Shown here: one piece after another, positions 35,926 through 44,068 of the stretch
Position numbering within the stretch: position 1 is the first letter of the stretch
How the letters are laid out: each line of letters begins with the position of its first letter
DNA from: Paenibacillus ehimensis NBRC 15659
Lineage (GTDB): Bacteria > Bacillota > Bacilli > Paenibacillales > NBRC-103111
NCBI RefSeq assembly: GCF_004000785.1
Contig: NZ_BILX01000014.1
Location: 1-64,000, forward strand
DNA length: 64,000 bases
Direction of reading: 5' to 3'
Position numbers and translations under genes: made by a program
The notes under the pieces: model-generated
What the model was told of the DNA's origin: nothing
Databases searched by the model: none
Seen by the model: the letters and a program-made list of their open reading frames with translations, nothing else

Positions 35926-35973
35926 GGAATATTTGTTCCCATATATTATACCCTTTTTCTCTTTCTGTTGCAA
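35926..35973 (-). promoter_or_regulatory. uvrB promoter with LexA-like box
   Basis: Minus strand: TTGCAA (35968-35973) and TATAAT (35945-35950) with a 17-base spacer. Immediately downstream, at the expected start of transcription, lies GGAACAAATATTCC (35926-35939), one mismatch from the GAACN4GTTC core of Gram-positive LexA (DinR) boxes. Repression by LexA and induction by DNA damage follow from this. Confidence 0.75.
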
Positions 35974-36071
35974 ACGAATCCCATTTCCTATTTTTCCAAA
36001 GACGCTTGCGCAGGACAAAGAAAAAGGATGCAGCACTACATCAATTTTAGAAATCTAGGGGTGGAACGACA

Positions 36072-36863
36072 GTGGACTTGACTACATTAATAGGTATTAT
36101 CGTAGGCCTTGGCGGTCTGGTAGGCGGCTATTTGATGGACGGCGGCCACCTTTCCGCGCTGGTGGTTCCCAGTGCCATGCTCATTATTTTCGGCGGTACG
36201 ATCGGAGCCGTTATGATCAGCTTCCCGATGTCCCAGCTTAAGCAAATCGGCAAAGCATTGGGAATGGCTTTCAAGGAACCGAAGCGCGACCACGCCGCGA
36301 TTATCGACGAGCTGGTCGATATGGCGACGATCGCCAGACGCGAAGGCGTGCTTGCCTTGGAACAGCGCGCGCAAGAGCACAGCAACCCGTTCCTGCGGGA
36401 CGGCCTCATGATGGTTGTCGACGGAACCGATCCGGAGCTGACCCGGCAAATTCTCGAGCTGGAGATGGATGCGATCGAGCACCATCACGAAGGCTACGCC
36501 AAAATGTTCGACGCGGCAGGAGCCTTTGCTCCGACCATGGGGATCATCGGTACCGTTATGGGCCTTATTCACGTGCTTGGTAACTTGTCCGATCCGGGAA
36601 GTCTGGGGCCGGCCATTGCCGTCGCGTTTACCGCAACGCTGTACGGCGTATCGTCCGCCAACGTTCTTTACCTGCCGATCGCAAGCAAAATCAAAATCCG
36701 CAGCAAAGAGCAAATCTCCGAGATGGAATTGATGCTGGAAGGCATCCTCGCGCTTCAAGCCGGGGAAAATCCGCAGCTCATCAAAAAGAAACTGAATTCG
36801 TTCCTCCATCAGGAACATAAAAAAGTCGAAGGCGCAGGTGAGGCCGGTGGCGAGGAAGAATAA
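36072..36863 (+). CDS. motA: flagellar motor stator protein MotA
   Basis: 263 residues, four membrane segments. Ion-channel stator subunit that turns the flagellar motor by pressing on FliG. Typical features: start MDLTTLIGIIVGLGGLVGG, the cytoplasmic loop with LRDGLMMVVDGTDPELTRQ, and segments 3-4 with GAFAPTMGIIGTVMGLIHVL and GPAIAVAFTATLYGV, which hold the two prolines and threonines of the channel. The start is GTG after an AGGGGTGG site. It overlaps motB by 26 bases. Divergent from uvrB. Confidence 0.96.
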   Translation: MDLTTLIGIIVGLGGLVGGYLMDGGHLSALVVPSAMLIIFGGTIGAVMISFPMSQLKQIGKALGMAFKEPKRDHAAIIDELVDMATIARREGVLALEQRAQEHSNPFLRDGLMMVVDGTDPELTRQILELEMDAIEHHHEGYAKMFDAAGAFAPTMGIIGTVMGLIHVLGNLSDPGSLGPAIAVAFTATLYGVSSANVLYLPIASKIKIRSKEQISEMELMLEGILALQAGENPQLIKKKLNSFLHQEHKKVEGAGEAGGEEE

Positions 36864-37641
36864 AAAGCAGGAAGCCCCCGAAAACCACGAGCGATGGATG
36901 GTTACCTATGCGGACCTGATTACGCTGCTGCTCATCTTTTTTGTCATCATGTATGCGATGAGCAAGGTGGACGTGCAAAAATATGAGGTGCTGGCTCAAG
37001 CGCTGAAGTTCGAATTCATGAAGGCCGATACGATTATGCCGAAGGGCATGGGCATCACCGGTTCCGCCAACCCGGCGAAGGGCGGAGATGACAGCACGAA
37101 AACCGAGCAGCAGCTCAAGGAAATGAAAGAACGGGAAGAGCGGGAGAAAAAAGAACGCCAGCTCGAAGATCTGCTCCAAAAAGTGCAGGTCTATATCGAA
37201 GAAAACAATTTGCAATCCCAGGTGTCCGCAGCCAATACGCCGCGAGGGGTAGCTGTCACGCTGAACGATCTGTTCCTGTTCGATCTCGGCAAAGCGGATC
37301 TGAAGCCGCCCGCGATTCCGGTCTTAACCAAGCTGGCGAGCTTGTTCCCGACGCTCGACGCAACGGTCAGCATCGAAGGGCACACGGATGACCTGCCGCT
37401 CGCTACAGGTTCTTTCTACAAAGACAATTGGGGGTTGTCGCAGGCCCGTTCCCTTTCGGTGCTGCGGTATTTCCTCTACGAAACCCAACTCGATCCGAAA
37501 AAGCTCGTTTCGACGGCCTATGCGGATACGAGACCTGTGGCGGAAAACAACAGCGCAGAGAACCGCGCCAAAAACCGCCGGGTCGAAATTGTCGTGCTGC
37601 GGGAGAAGCCCGCGTCCGCTCATCAACCCTCCGGCAATTAA
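36838..37641 (+). CDS. motB: flagellar motor stator protein MotB
   Basis: 267 residues. One membrane segment with the channel aspartate in WMVTYADLITLLLIFFVIMY (proton-type stator), a charged linker (KEREEREKKERQLE), and a C-terminal OmpA-like peptidoglycan-binding domain (VSIEGHTDDLPL, NWGLSQARSLSVLRYF, NRAKNRRVEIVV). The GTG start lies within the end of motA; a second GTG three codons later is possible. Forms the stator with MotA and anchors it to the wall. Confidence 0.96.
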   Translation: MRPVARKNKKQEAPENHERWMVTYADLITLLLIFFVIMYAMSKVDVQKYEVLAQALKFEFMKADTIMPKGMGITGSANPAKGGDDSTKTEQQLKEMKEREEREKKERQLEDLLQKVQVYIEENNLQSQVSAANTPRGVAVTLNDLFLFDLGKADLKPPAIPVLTKLASLFPTLDATVSIEGHTDDLPLATGSFYKDNWGLSQARSLSVLRYFLYETQLDPKKLVSTAYADTRPVAENNSAENRAKNRRVEIVVLREKPASAHQPSGN

Positions 37642-37682
37642 AGCCGTACTATTGCTTATTTACCGCACTTCCCGCTTATCTG

Positions 37683-37728
37683 AAACAAGCCGCTGGCGTG
37701 AAGCATGTTCACGCAGCGGCTTGTTTTG
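37683..37728. terminator. bidirectional terminator between motB and minJ
   Basis: Long, almost perfect inverted repeat: AAACAAGCCGCT-GGCGTGAA with TTCACGC-AGCGGCTTGTTT. T-rich flanks on both strands serve the converging motAB and minJ transcripts. Confidence 0.88.
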
Positions 37729-37731
37729 TGC

Positions 37732-39024
37732 TTACACCGATTTGGAGTCCGAACGATTGCTGAGCAAGCCGACCGGCTTGCGGCTGAAGTACGCCCAGAT
37801 CGGCCGCTGCCTTACCTCTGCATAATGGAGCGCCTCTTGATCGGGCGCAAGCACGATGCCAAGCTGATGGTGCTCTCCCGAAAAAATCGCGCGCTTCAAA
37901 AATTTGCTTTCGCCCGCCAAATTCAAAATTTCCAGTTTGCAGAACGCCGAGTTCTGCTGCATTGCCTGGTGCAGCTCCTGCTTCGTACGGACCGGGATCC
38001 CGTTGACTTTGTAAACGATCTCGCCGACGGCAAGCCCAAGCTCATCCGCCGGACTGCCGGGCAGAATGCCCAAAATTTTCAGCCCGCGACTCCCGTGTAC
38101 ATACAACGGACTCCGCCTTGCTTCATCCCACCGGCTGTAAACGATCATCGCTTCGTGCATCAGGATGGACAGCACGGATGCCACGGCCATAAACGGCGGC
38201 CACCAGGCGGCAACGGCTGCAAACAGCAGCAAGGCGCCTGCATAGAGCAGCAGCAGGTTCGAGCTGAGCTTCACCTTCTCCTGGGGCAGCCGCGACATCG
38301 TCATCTCGGTAAAGCCGATCATCACGGGAAAGCCGACGATCGTCCAGCCGTGCTGCCACATATCGCCGCCAAGCAGCGGGGTCCAAGGCAGTGCCGTGCC
38401 TCCGGCCATCGGCACCAGAAGAAATAAGGTCATCGGCCAGTAGCCTTGCAGCTGATATCCGCCCACAATTTTGCCCCTCTTGCTCTCGTAGAACATCGGC
38501 GTGCCGAGCCGCGTGCCTTGAAAACGCACGAACAGCGCTTCCGCCAGATGTAAAACCGCCACAAGCGCAAGCATGGACGGCATATTCAACGACAGCAGCG
38601 GTCCCGTCATCCAAGCCCAGGAAGCCGCAGCCTCCCCGTCGTATAACCCCGGAAATGCCCGCAAGACCGCTTGCACCAAGCCGATGACACCGACGGCATA
38701 AGCCCAGCACAAAAAGCGCACCCGCGCGAAAATGAGCAGCAGGGAAACAAGCCACAGCAGAACAACCGCCTCCGGCTGCACGGACGCCCCGATTCCCGCC
38801 ATAAGAACGGAAGCGGCAAGACCGCCCACCCAGCCCCACAGCACGGTACGCCATGTTTCCGACAGCAGCGAATGCAGCTTGGTCGCAAACAGCTTCCGTT
38901 CGAACGTAATCTGCCGGCGGTACTGCAGCACGATGAATAGAATGCCTACATAGTAAAAAGGATGCGTCAACAGCTGCAACAGCGCCCGGAGTCCCCGGTG
39001 CGCCAGTTCCAAACCAAAGTCCAT
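37732..39024 (-). CDS. minJ: PDZ-domain membrane protein MinJ
   Basis: 430 residues: about seven membrane segments in the first ~310 residues and a C-terminal PDZ domain (GSRGLKILGILPGSPADELG, EIVYKVNGIPVRTKQELHQAM). In B. subtilis MinJ bridges DivIVA and MinD to place the division-inhibiting Min system at poles and septa. The neighbourhood (ctpB, ftsX, ftsE upstream on the same strand) is that of B. subtilis minJ, which decides the name over generic PDZ protein. The ATG at 39024 has AAAGGAG upstream; the frame stays open another 135 bases without support. Confidence 0.9.
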   Translation of the reverse strand: MDFGLELAHRGLRALLQLLTHPFYYVGILFIVLQYRRQITFERKLFATKLHSLLSETWRTVLWGWVGGLAASVLMAGIGASVQPEAVVLLWLVSLLLIFARVRFLCWAYAVGVIGLVQAVLRAFPGLYDGEAAASWAWMTGPLLSLNMPSMLALVAVLHLAEALFVRFQGTRLGTPMFYESKRGKIVGGYQLQGYWPMTLFLLVPMAGGTALPWTPLLGGDMWQHGWTIVGFPVMIGFTEMTMSRLPQEKVKLSSNLLLLYAGALLLFAAVAAWWPPFMAVASVLSILMHEAMIVYSRWDEARRSPLYVHGSRGLKILGILPGSPADELGLAVGEIVYKVNGIPVRTKQELHQAMQQNSAFCKLEILNLAGESKFLKRAIFSGEHHQLGIVLAPDQEALHYAEVRQRPIWAYFSRKPVGLLSNRSDSKSV

Positions 39025-39039
39025 GCCCGGCTCCTTTTT

Positions 39040-39143
39040 GAAGTCCGGCGAATAACAAGCTGCCGTGCAGTCAACGCGTTCTTCCGATCGCTGTTGTTCC
39101 CGGACTTCTGGATTCTCTATACCTTCTATAGGTTGAAGTCCGG
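39040..39143 (-). promoter_or_regulatory. minJ leader with three alternating 9-base pairing elements
   Basis: In the minus-strand leader, CCGGACTTC occurs at 39135-39143 and again at 39040-39048, with its complement GAAGTCCGG at 39100-39108 between them. The first pairing extends to 12 bp (TTTCCGGACTTC/GAAGTCCGGGAA). The last copy sits two bases before the AAAGGAG ribosome binding site of minJ. Two exclusive hairpins are therefore possible. No U-run follows, so any control would be on translation. Confidence 0.45.
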
Positions 39144-39221
39144 AAACAAAGGCGATCACTTCGTTTCTACAGAACGCTCTCGGCTGCTCCGCACGTTATT
39201 CATCAGACTTCGAAGTTTATA

Positions 39222-39278
39222 AATAAAAAAAGAAAACCTCTGTCGAGGCCGTTAAGTCGGGCGGCCCCGATAGAGGTT
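39222..39278 (-). terminator. terminator of ctpB
   Basis: Minus strand: AACCTCTATCGGGGCCG pairs with CGGCCTCGACAGAGGTT, followed by TTCTTTTTTT. About 65 bases after the ctpB stop. Confidence 0.88.
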
Positions 39279-39343
39279 GTTATTTCGACGCGGAGGCTTC
39301 GTTTTCCTGCCGTCGCCTGAATTTCCCTAAAACCCGGAAGCCG

Positions 39344-40795
39344 TTACTTCTTAACGGCACCTTGCATATACTCGACAGCCGCCTTGAGCTGCAGGTCATT
39401 CTTCGGGTCGCGGATCTCGGCCAAGATCGCCTTCTCCAGCTTGTTCGCCGTCTCGGTATCCACCTCGCCGGTGATCGGCAGACCGTTCAGCCGCTGGAAC
39501 GCCTTGACGGCCAGCGCGGTTTTCTCGCTGTAGTATCCGTCCTGCCGGTCCGGACCGAGCCCCAGGCCCTGCAGCATAATCTGCAGATTTTTGACGTCCT
39601 CGTTGTTCATATCCGGCTTAAGCGTCGCCTTTTTGCTCAGAGGCGCCACTTTGAAGTAGGCCGGCTGCTCAACAGGCATCGTCGGTGTGATTCCTTTCTT
39701 GTGAATCCATGTGCCGTTCGGCGTGAGCCACTTGTAAACGGTCATCTTGATGTTGCTGCCGTCGCCCATTTCTTTCTGGAATGTCACCTGAACCGTGCCT
39801 TTGCCGAATGTGTTCTCCCCGATCAGCTGGCTGCCTGCGGAGTCGTGCAGCGCGCCGGCCAATATCTCCGAAGCGCTCGCGCTCCCCTTATTAATCAACA
39901 CCGACACGGGGTACGGCTTGCCGGTTCCCTGCGACGTCGTCTCCTCGCGCTTGCCTTTGCGATCCTCGATCTGAACGATTCCCTTGCCTTTCGGTATGAA
40001 CGGCTCGACAATTTCCACGACCGCGCTAAGCAGACCGCCCGGATCGTTGCGCACGTCGATGATGAGTCCCTTCATTCCTTGGTCCTCCAACACCTTCAGC
40101 TCTTCCTTGAACCGTTTGGAGGTATTGCTGGCGAACTGCCGGATTTCGATCTTGCCGATCTGTCCCGGCAGCATCTCGCTGTAGACGGTCTCGACATCGA
40201 TGTCGTCCCGGACGACAATGACCTGGATCGGCTCCGGTGCCCCGGCCCGCAGCACTTCGATCTTGGCTTGCGTCCCCTTGGGACCGCGGATCTTCATAAT
40301 CGCCTGGTTGAGCGATAGCCCTTCCAGCTTCTCGCCATTGATCGAGACGATGATGTCGTGCGCGTGAAGTCCGGCCTTCTCGGCTGGCGATCCTTTGATC
40401 GGAGCGACGATGGTCACTTTGCCGTCTTCGGAGGTCACCTCCGCACCGATGCCTTGGAACGACGATGAAATGTTCTCGTCGAACTGCTGCGCCTCCTTCT
40501 GATCCATATACACCGTAAACGGATCTTCGAGCGTGGACAGCATCCCGTTAATCGCGCCGTTCACAATCTTGTCGTGATCGACCTCGTTCAAAAACTTGCC
40601 TTCGATCAATTGATACGTCGTTGCCAATTTTTTGTAGTCCTTGTTGGTCAGCCCCGATTTCACGTCGGCGGATGCCGAGCCCTCCAAGCCGACGGCGGCG
40701 AAAATCGACGGATGTACGATCGTCAGCGTCATAATGCTGCTTGCAAACATGGACAACAGGACAAACGCCAATACGGTACGTCCTTTAAATGTCAT
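39344..40795 (-). CDS. ctpB: S41 family carboxy-terminal processing protease CtpB
   Basis: 483 residues: N-terminal signal anchor (RTVLAFVLLSMFASSIMTL), PDZ domain at ~115-200 (GIGAEVTSEDGKVTIVAPIK, GLHAHDIIVSINGEKL), S41 peptidase domain with catalytic serine in NKGSASASEILAGAL and lysine in GENTFGKGTVQVTF, and a C-terminal peptidoglycan-binding domain (DVKNLQIMLQGLGLGP ... AVKAFQRLNGLPITGEVD). In B. subtilis CtpB acts outside the forespore membrane in the sigma-K checkpoint by cutting SpoIVFA. The ATG at 40795 is preferred because it gives MTFKGRT; a GTG at 40807 has the better-spaced ribosome site. Upstream of minJ. Confidence 0.94.
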   Translation of the reverse strand: MTFKGRTVLAFVLLSMFASSIMTLTIVHPSIFAAVGLEGSASADVKSGLTNKDYKKLATTYQLIEGKFLNEVDHDKIVNGAINGMLSTLEDPFTVYMDQKEAQQFDENISSSFQGIGAEVTSEDGKVTIVAPIKGSPAEKAGLHAHDIIVSINGEKLEGLSLNQAIMKIRGPKGTQAKIEVLRAGAPEPIQVIVVRDDIDVETVYSEMLPGQIGKIEIRQFASNTSKRFKEELKVLEDQGMKGLIIDVRNDPGGLLSAVVEIVEPFIPKGKGIVQIEDRKGKREETTSQGTGKPYPVSVLINKGSASASEILAGALHDSAGSQLIGENTFGKGTVQVTFQKEMGDGSNIKMTVYKWLTPNGTWIHKKGITPTMPVEQPAYFKVAPLSKKATLKPDMNNEDVKNLQIMLQGLGLGPDRQDGYYSEKTALAVKAFQRLNGLPITGEVDTETANKLEKAILAEIRDPKNDLQLKAAVEYMQGAVKK

Positions 40796-40887
40796 TTTTG
40801 GTCCCACACCGCCTTTGCTGTTCCCGCTACTTGACTAACTTGTCTTTCTAGTTTATGACAAGCCAAGAAAAAATATGAACAGCAGCA

Positions 40888-42111
40888 TTATCTCAAATAC
40901 GGCTTCGGATCGACCGGATCTCCGTCGATGCGGACTTCAAAATGCAGATGGTTACCGGTCGAACGGCCGGTGGAACCGACTTCCGCAATCTTTTGACCGC
41001 GCTTGACGGTGTCCCCCTTCTCCACGACGATGCCGTCGTTGCGAATATGCCCGTACAGCGTCCATACGCCTTTGCCGTGATCGATGACCACGCAGTTGCC
41101 GTATCCGCTCCACCAGGACGCAACGATGACGACGCCGTCCTCCGCCGCAAAAATGTCCGTTCCGTTCGGGGAAGGCAGGTCGATTCCGGAGTGGGTTGCT
41201 TTCCGTCCGGTAATCGGGTCGCTCCGTGTACCGAAGTCCGATGACATCTGCACGACGCGCGGCAGCGGATAACCGAATTTGCCGCCGCCGTAAGTATAGG
41301 CAGGCGCAGCGGGAGTTTTGCTCTTCTTGGCGTTCTCTGCCGCTTTGGCCTGCTGGAGCGCGCGCTGTTTCTCCGCTTCCTGCTTCGCCACTTGAACGAG
41401 CTGCTGCTGCACTTCTTCGCTGATATCTTCCAATTCCTTTTCCTTTTGGGAAAGGCTTGCGATTTTGACTTCCTTTTCTTTTTCCTTCACGACAAGATCG
41501 GCTTTGACGGCTGCCGCTTGGGCATATAAATTTTTTACCTCCGCCAGCTGCTTTTCAATCACCACGCGCTTGTCGGCGATCACGGCCTTGTCCCGCTTGT
41601 TCGCTTCCAAAATTTCCTTATCCTGCGCGACAATCGACTTGAGCGCCTGCAGCCGGTCCAGAAAATCGCTGAAGCTGGTGGAGCTGAGCAGCACGTCGGC
41701 GTAAGAAACGACGCCGTTCATATACATCAGACGCAGTCTGGATCTAAGCATCTGGTCGCGGGAGACGATTCTCGCTTCCGCTTCCTCCAGCTGCTGAGCG
41801 TTTTCCTTCAGAGAAGTCGTGACGCTGGATACCTGCTCGTTCAGCACGTTGAGCTTCTGGTTCGTCGCGTCGATTTGGCCGAGGATGGCGGTAATATCGT
41901 TCGCCGTCTGCTGCTTTTCCTGCTGCACCTGATTGATTTGCTTTTCCGTATCGTTCGCTTTTTGCTGCGTTGCGGATTTCATTTTTTTAAGCTGATTGAT
42001 TTCCTGCTGAATCCGCTGCGACTCCGACAGCGCAAAGCCGTATTGCGGAGCGATAAGCGTTCCTACCAAACCGGCCGTGACCACAAGAGGCACCCAAGAC
42101 TTCTTCAACAT
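40888..42111 (-). CDS. EnvC-like murein hydrolase activator / M23 endopeptidase with coiled coil
   Basis: 407 residues: signal peptide (to about residue 28, QYGFALSES), two long coiled coils at ~30-120 and ~170-265 (heptads rich in Gln, Lys and Glu), and a C-terminal LytM/M23 domain. The zinc site is complete: H in KATHSGIDLPS with its aspartate, and HLH in STGNHLHFEVRID. With all ligands present it may be an active peptidoglycan endopeptidase. It lies directly after ftsX; coiled-coil M23 proteins such as EnvC are gated by the FtsEX complex through the coiled coil, so this is the probable FtsEX output here, in the role CwlO has in B. subtilis. Confidence 0.92.
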   Translation of the reverse strand: MLKKSWVPLVVTAGLVGTLIAPQYGFALSESQRIQQEINQLKKMKSATQQKANDTEKQINQVQQEKQQTANDITAILGQIDATNQKLNVLNEQVSSVTTSLKENAQQLEEAEARIVSRDQMLRSRLRLMYMNGVVSYADVLLSSTSFSDFLDRLQALKSIVAQDKEILEANKRDKAVIADKRVVIEKQLAEVKNLYAQAAAVKADLVVKEKEKEVKIASLSQKEKELEDISEEVQQQLVQVAKQEAEKQRALQQAKAAENAKKSKTPAAPAYTYGGGKFGYPLPRVVQMSSDFGTRSDPITGRKATHSGIDLPSPNGTDIFAAEDGVVIVASWWSGYGNCVVIDHGKGVWTLYGHIRNDGIVVEKGDTVKRGQKIAEVGSTGRSTGNHLHFEVRIDGDPVDPKPYLR

Positions 42112-42154
42112 CCGTTCCTCCCCCGACTATTCATCCGAGATTGATCGTTGGTTC

Positions 42155-43069
42155 CTAGACTCTCAAAAACTTGCGGACCGACAGCGTGCTTCCCCAAATG
42201 CCGATCATAATGCCGATGCCGAGCAGAAGGCCCGCCGTCTTAAGACTGATCGCTTCAAAGGGCAGCAATTGAACGAGCAGCAAGTTCAGATCAAGCTGAA
42301 TCGCCCGCATCATTTCCCAATACCCGTACAGCAGCACGCCGACGGGAATCGCCGAACCGATAATGCCGAGCAGCGCCCCTTCGATAAAAAACGGCCAGCG
42401 GATAAACGAATTGGTCGCCCCGACAAGCTTCATGATCGAAATCTCGCGGCGGCGCGCCACGATCGTAATTTTAATCGTATTGGAAATCAGGAACATGGCG
42501 GTCAGCGCCAAAGCGGCCACGATGACCAGCCCGACGTTGCGGACGATCGACGTCACTTTGAACATCGTCTCCACCGTGCCTTGCCCGTAACTGACCCGGT
42601 AAATCGGCTTCGTCGGCTTGCCGTTGTTCAAGCCCTCAATCTGCTTCGCCACGGCCGCGACCTCGCGAGGCTCGGTCACTTCGACGGTGAAGGAATCGTT
42701 CAGCGGATTGTTCTCGCCCTCGAACCCTTCAAGCAGCTGCTTCCCGTCTCCCAGTTTTCCGCGCAAATATTCCAGCCCTTCCTCTTTGGAAACGAACTTG
42801 ACCTTCGAAACGTTAGGGATGGCCGTAATTTCGTTTTGCAATGAAGTGACCTGATCCTGCGGCGTGTTGACCTCAAGATACACGCGGATCTCGACCTGCT
42901 GCTCGATTTGCTGGGCCAAATAATTGACATTCAGCGTCAGCAGCAAAAAGACGCCCAAAATAAACAAAGAAATCGCAATCGCACTAATGGAGGCAAAGGA
43001 CATCCAGCCGTTTCGAACGACGTTTTTACCGCCTTCGCGAAGATGCCGCACGGCCGTGTTAATCCTCAT
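42155..43069 (-). CDS. ftsX: cell division ABC transporter-like permease FtsX
   Basis: 304 residues, four membrane segments: one near the N-terminus (ASISAIAISLFILGVFLLLTLNV), an outside domain at ~45-160 (VEIRVYLEVNTPQDQVTSLQ), and three C-terminal segments around EISIMKLVGATNSFIRWPFFIEG. It transmits ATP-driven movement of FtsE to cell-wall hydrolases outside. The ATG at 43069 ([21 protein letters not shown]) gives the usual start and overlaps ftsE by 11 bases; a GTG four codons earlier is possible. Confidence 0.97.
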   Translation of the reverse strand: MRINTAVRHLREGGKNVVRNGWMSFASISAIAISLFILGVFLLLTLNVNYLAQQIEQQVEIRVYLEVNTPQDQVTSLQNEITAIPNVSKVKFVSKEEGLEYLRGKLGDGKQLLEGFEGENNPLNDSFTVEVTEPREVAAVAKQIEGLNNGKPTKPIYRVSYGQGTVETMFKVTSIVRNVGLVIVAALALTAMFLISNTIKITIVARRREISIMKLVGATNSFIRWPFFIEGALLGIIGSAIPVGVLLYGYWEMMRAIQLDLNLLLVQLLPFEAISLKTAGLLLGIGIMIGIWGSTLSVRKFLRV

Positions 43070-43745
43070 AGCCGTAGTCACCCCTTACCTCGTCCCGGAC
43101 AAGCTTGCCCGCTTCGATGGCCAGTACCCGCTTGCGCATCGTGTTGACGATTTCTTTGTTGTGCGTTGCCATAATGATAGTTGTGCCGCGGAAGTTGATT
43201 TCTTCCATCAGCTTCATGATGCCCCAGGACGTGTCGGGATCGAGGTTCCCCGTCGGCTCGTCCGCGACGATGACGGAGGGGTTGTTCACGATCGCCCGGG
43301 CAATGGCGACCCGCTGCTGCTCGCCCCCGGAAAGCTGGGTCGGCAGGGAATTGACTTTGTCCTTGAGCCGCACAAGCTCCAGCACTTCGAGCGTGCGCTT
43401 CTTGATCAGCTTCTTCGGCGCCTCGATCACTTCCATGGCGAAGGCGACGTTCTCATATACGGTAAGCTTCGGGAGCAACCGGAAGTCTTGAAAAATGACC
43501 CCGATATTGCGCCGGACAAACGGAATTTTGCGCTGTTTGAGCTTTTCCAGATTGAAGCCGTTGACGAATATCGTGCCTTTGGTCGGTCGCTCTTCTCTGT
43601 AAATCAATTTCATAAAGGTCGATTTGCCGGCGCCGGAAGGGCCAACGACATAAAGGAAATCGCTTTGGTCGACCTTGACGCTGATGCCTTTCAAGGCATG
43701 GCTGCCGTCAGGATACGTTTTCCAAACGTCCTGCATTTCGATCAC
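43059..43745 (-). CDS. ftsE: cell division ATP-binding protein FtsE
   Basis: 228 residues. Walker [11 protein letters not shown]-loop IFQDFRLL, signature LSGGEQQR, Walker [17 protein letters not shown] and switch histidine in [19 protein letters not shown] near the start is typical of FtsE. Cytoplasmic ATPase of FtsEX, here with the M23 protein two genes on. The GTG start at 43745 overlaps the stop of a possible small upstream gene as GTGA. Confidence 0.97.
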   Translation of the reverse strand: MIEMQDVWKTYPDGSHALKGISVKVDQSDFLYVVGPSGAGKSTFMKLIYREERPTKGTIFVNGFNLEKLKQRKIPFVRRNIGVIFQDFRLLPKLTVYENVAFAMEVIEAPKKLIKKRTLEVLELVRLKDKVNSLPTQLSGGEQQRVAIARAIVNNPSVIVADEPTGNLDPDTSWGIMKLMEEINFRGTTIIMATHNKEIVNTMRKRVLAIEAGKLVRDEVRGDYGYED

Positions 43746-43957
43746 GATATCACATCCTGAAAAATTTGCGAGTCTGTAGACCGCTTCGAGAAGCGGACTT
43801 GATGCCAGCCTTTACAAGTTCGACATAAAATCGCAAAATCCTTTATCCGCCAGTGAATTTCTACAGTTTCTTCACATTCGGAACATTGGTTCGGGTCGGG
43901 GGATAGGGGCGTGCGGATCGCCGCTTCGCCTTTCTTCGACCGGATCATACAGCTCAT
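43742..43957 (-). CDS. possible small zinc-ribbon protein upstream of ftsE
   Basis: 71 residues: basic N-terminus, then CSEC and CRTC pairs 19 residues apart (QCSECEETVEIHWRIKDF ... ILCRTCKGWHQVRF), the spacing of a four-cysteine zinc ribbon. The stop overlaps the ftsE start as GTGA, as coupled genes do. Against it: the ribosome binding site is weak (AAGG) and I know no family member. It could be a real small gene of the ftsEX operon or a chance open frame. Confidence 0.4.
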   Translation of the reverse strand: MSCMIRSKKGEAAIRTPLSPDPNQCSECEETVEIHWRIKDFAILCRTCKGWHQVRFSKRSTDSQIFQDVIS

Positions 43958-44068
43958 ACGGCCTTATACGGACGTTTGGCGAATGACGGCGAATGGAAAG
44001 TTTGGGGGCTTGGCCGCATATAGATTGTAGAGGTACAAGTGTATCGAGGAACAAAAGGAGAGCCCGTC

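Noticed and set aside
44039-44068. Ten-codon N-terminal extension of the VanW protein
   Set aside because: AAAAGGAG sits between the upstream start and the ATG at 44069, which is the better-spaced start in front of the membrane anchor.
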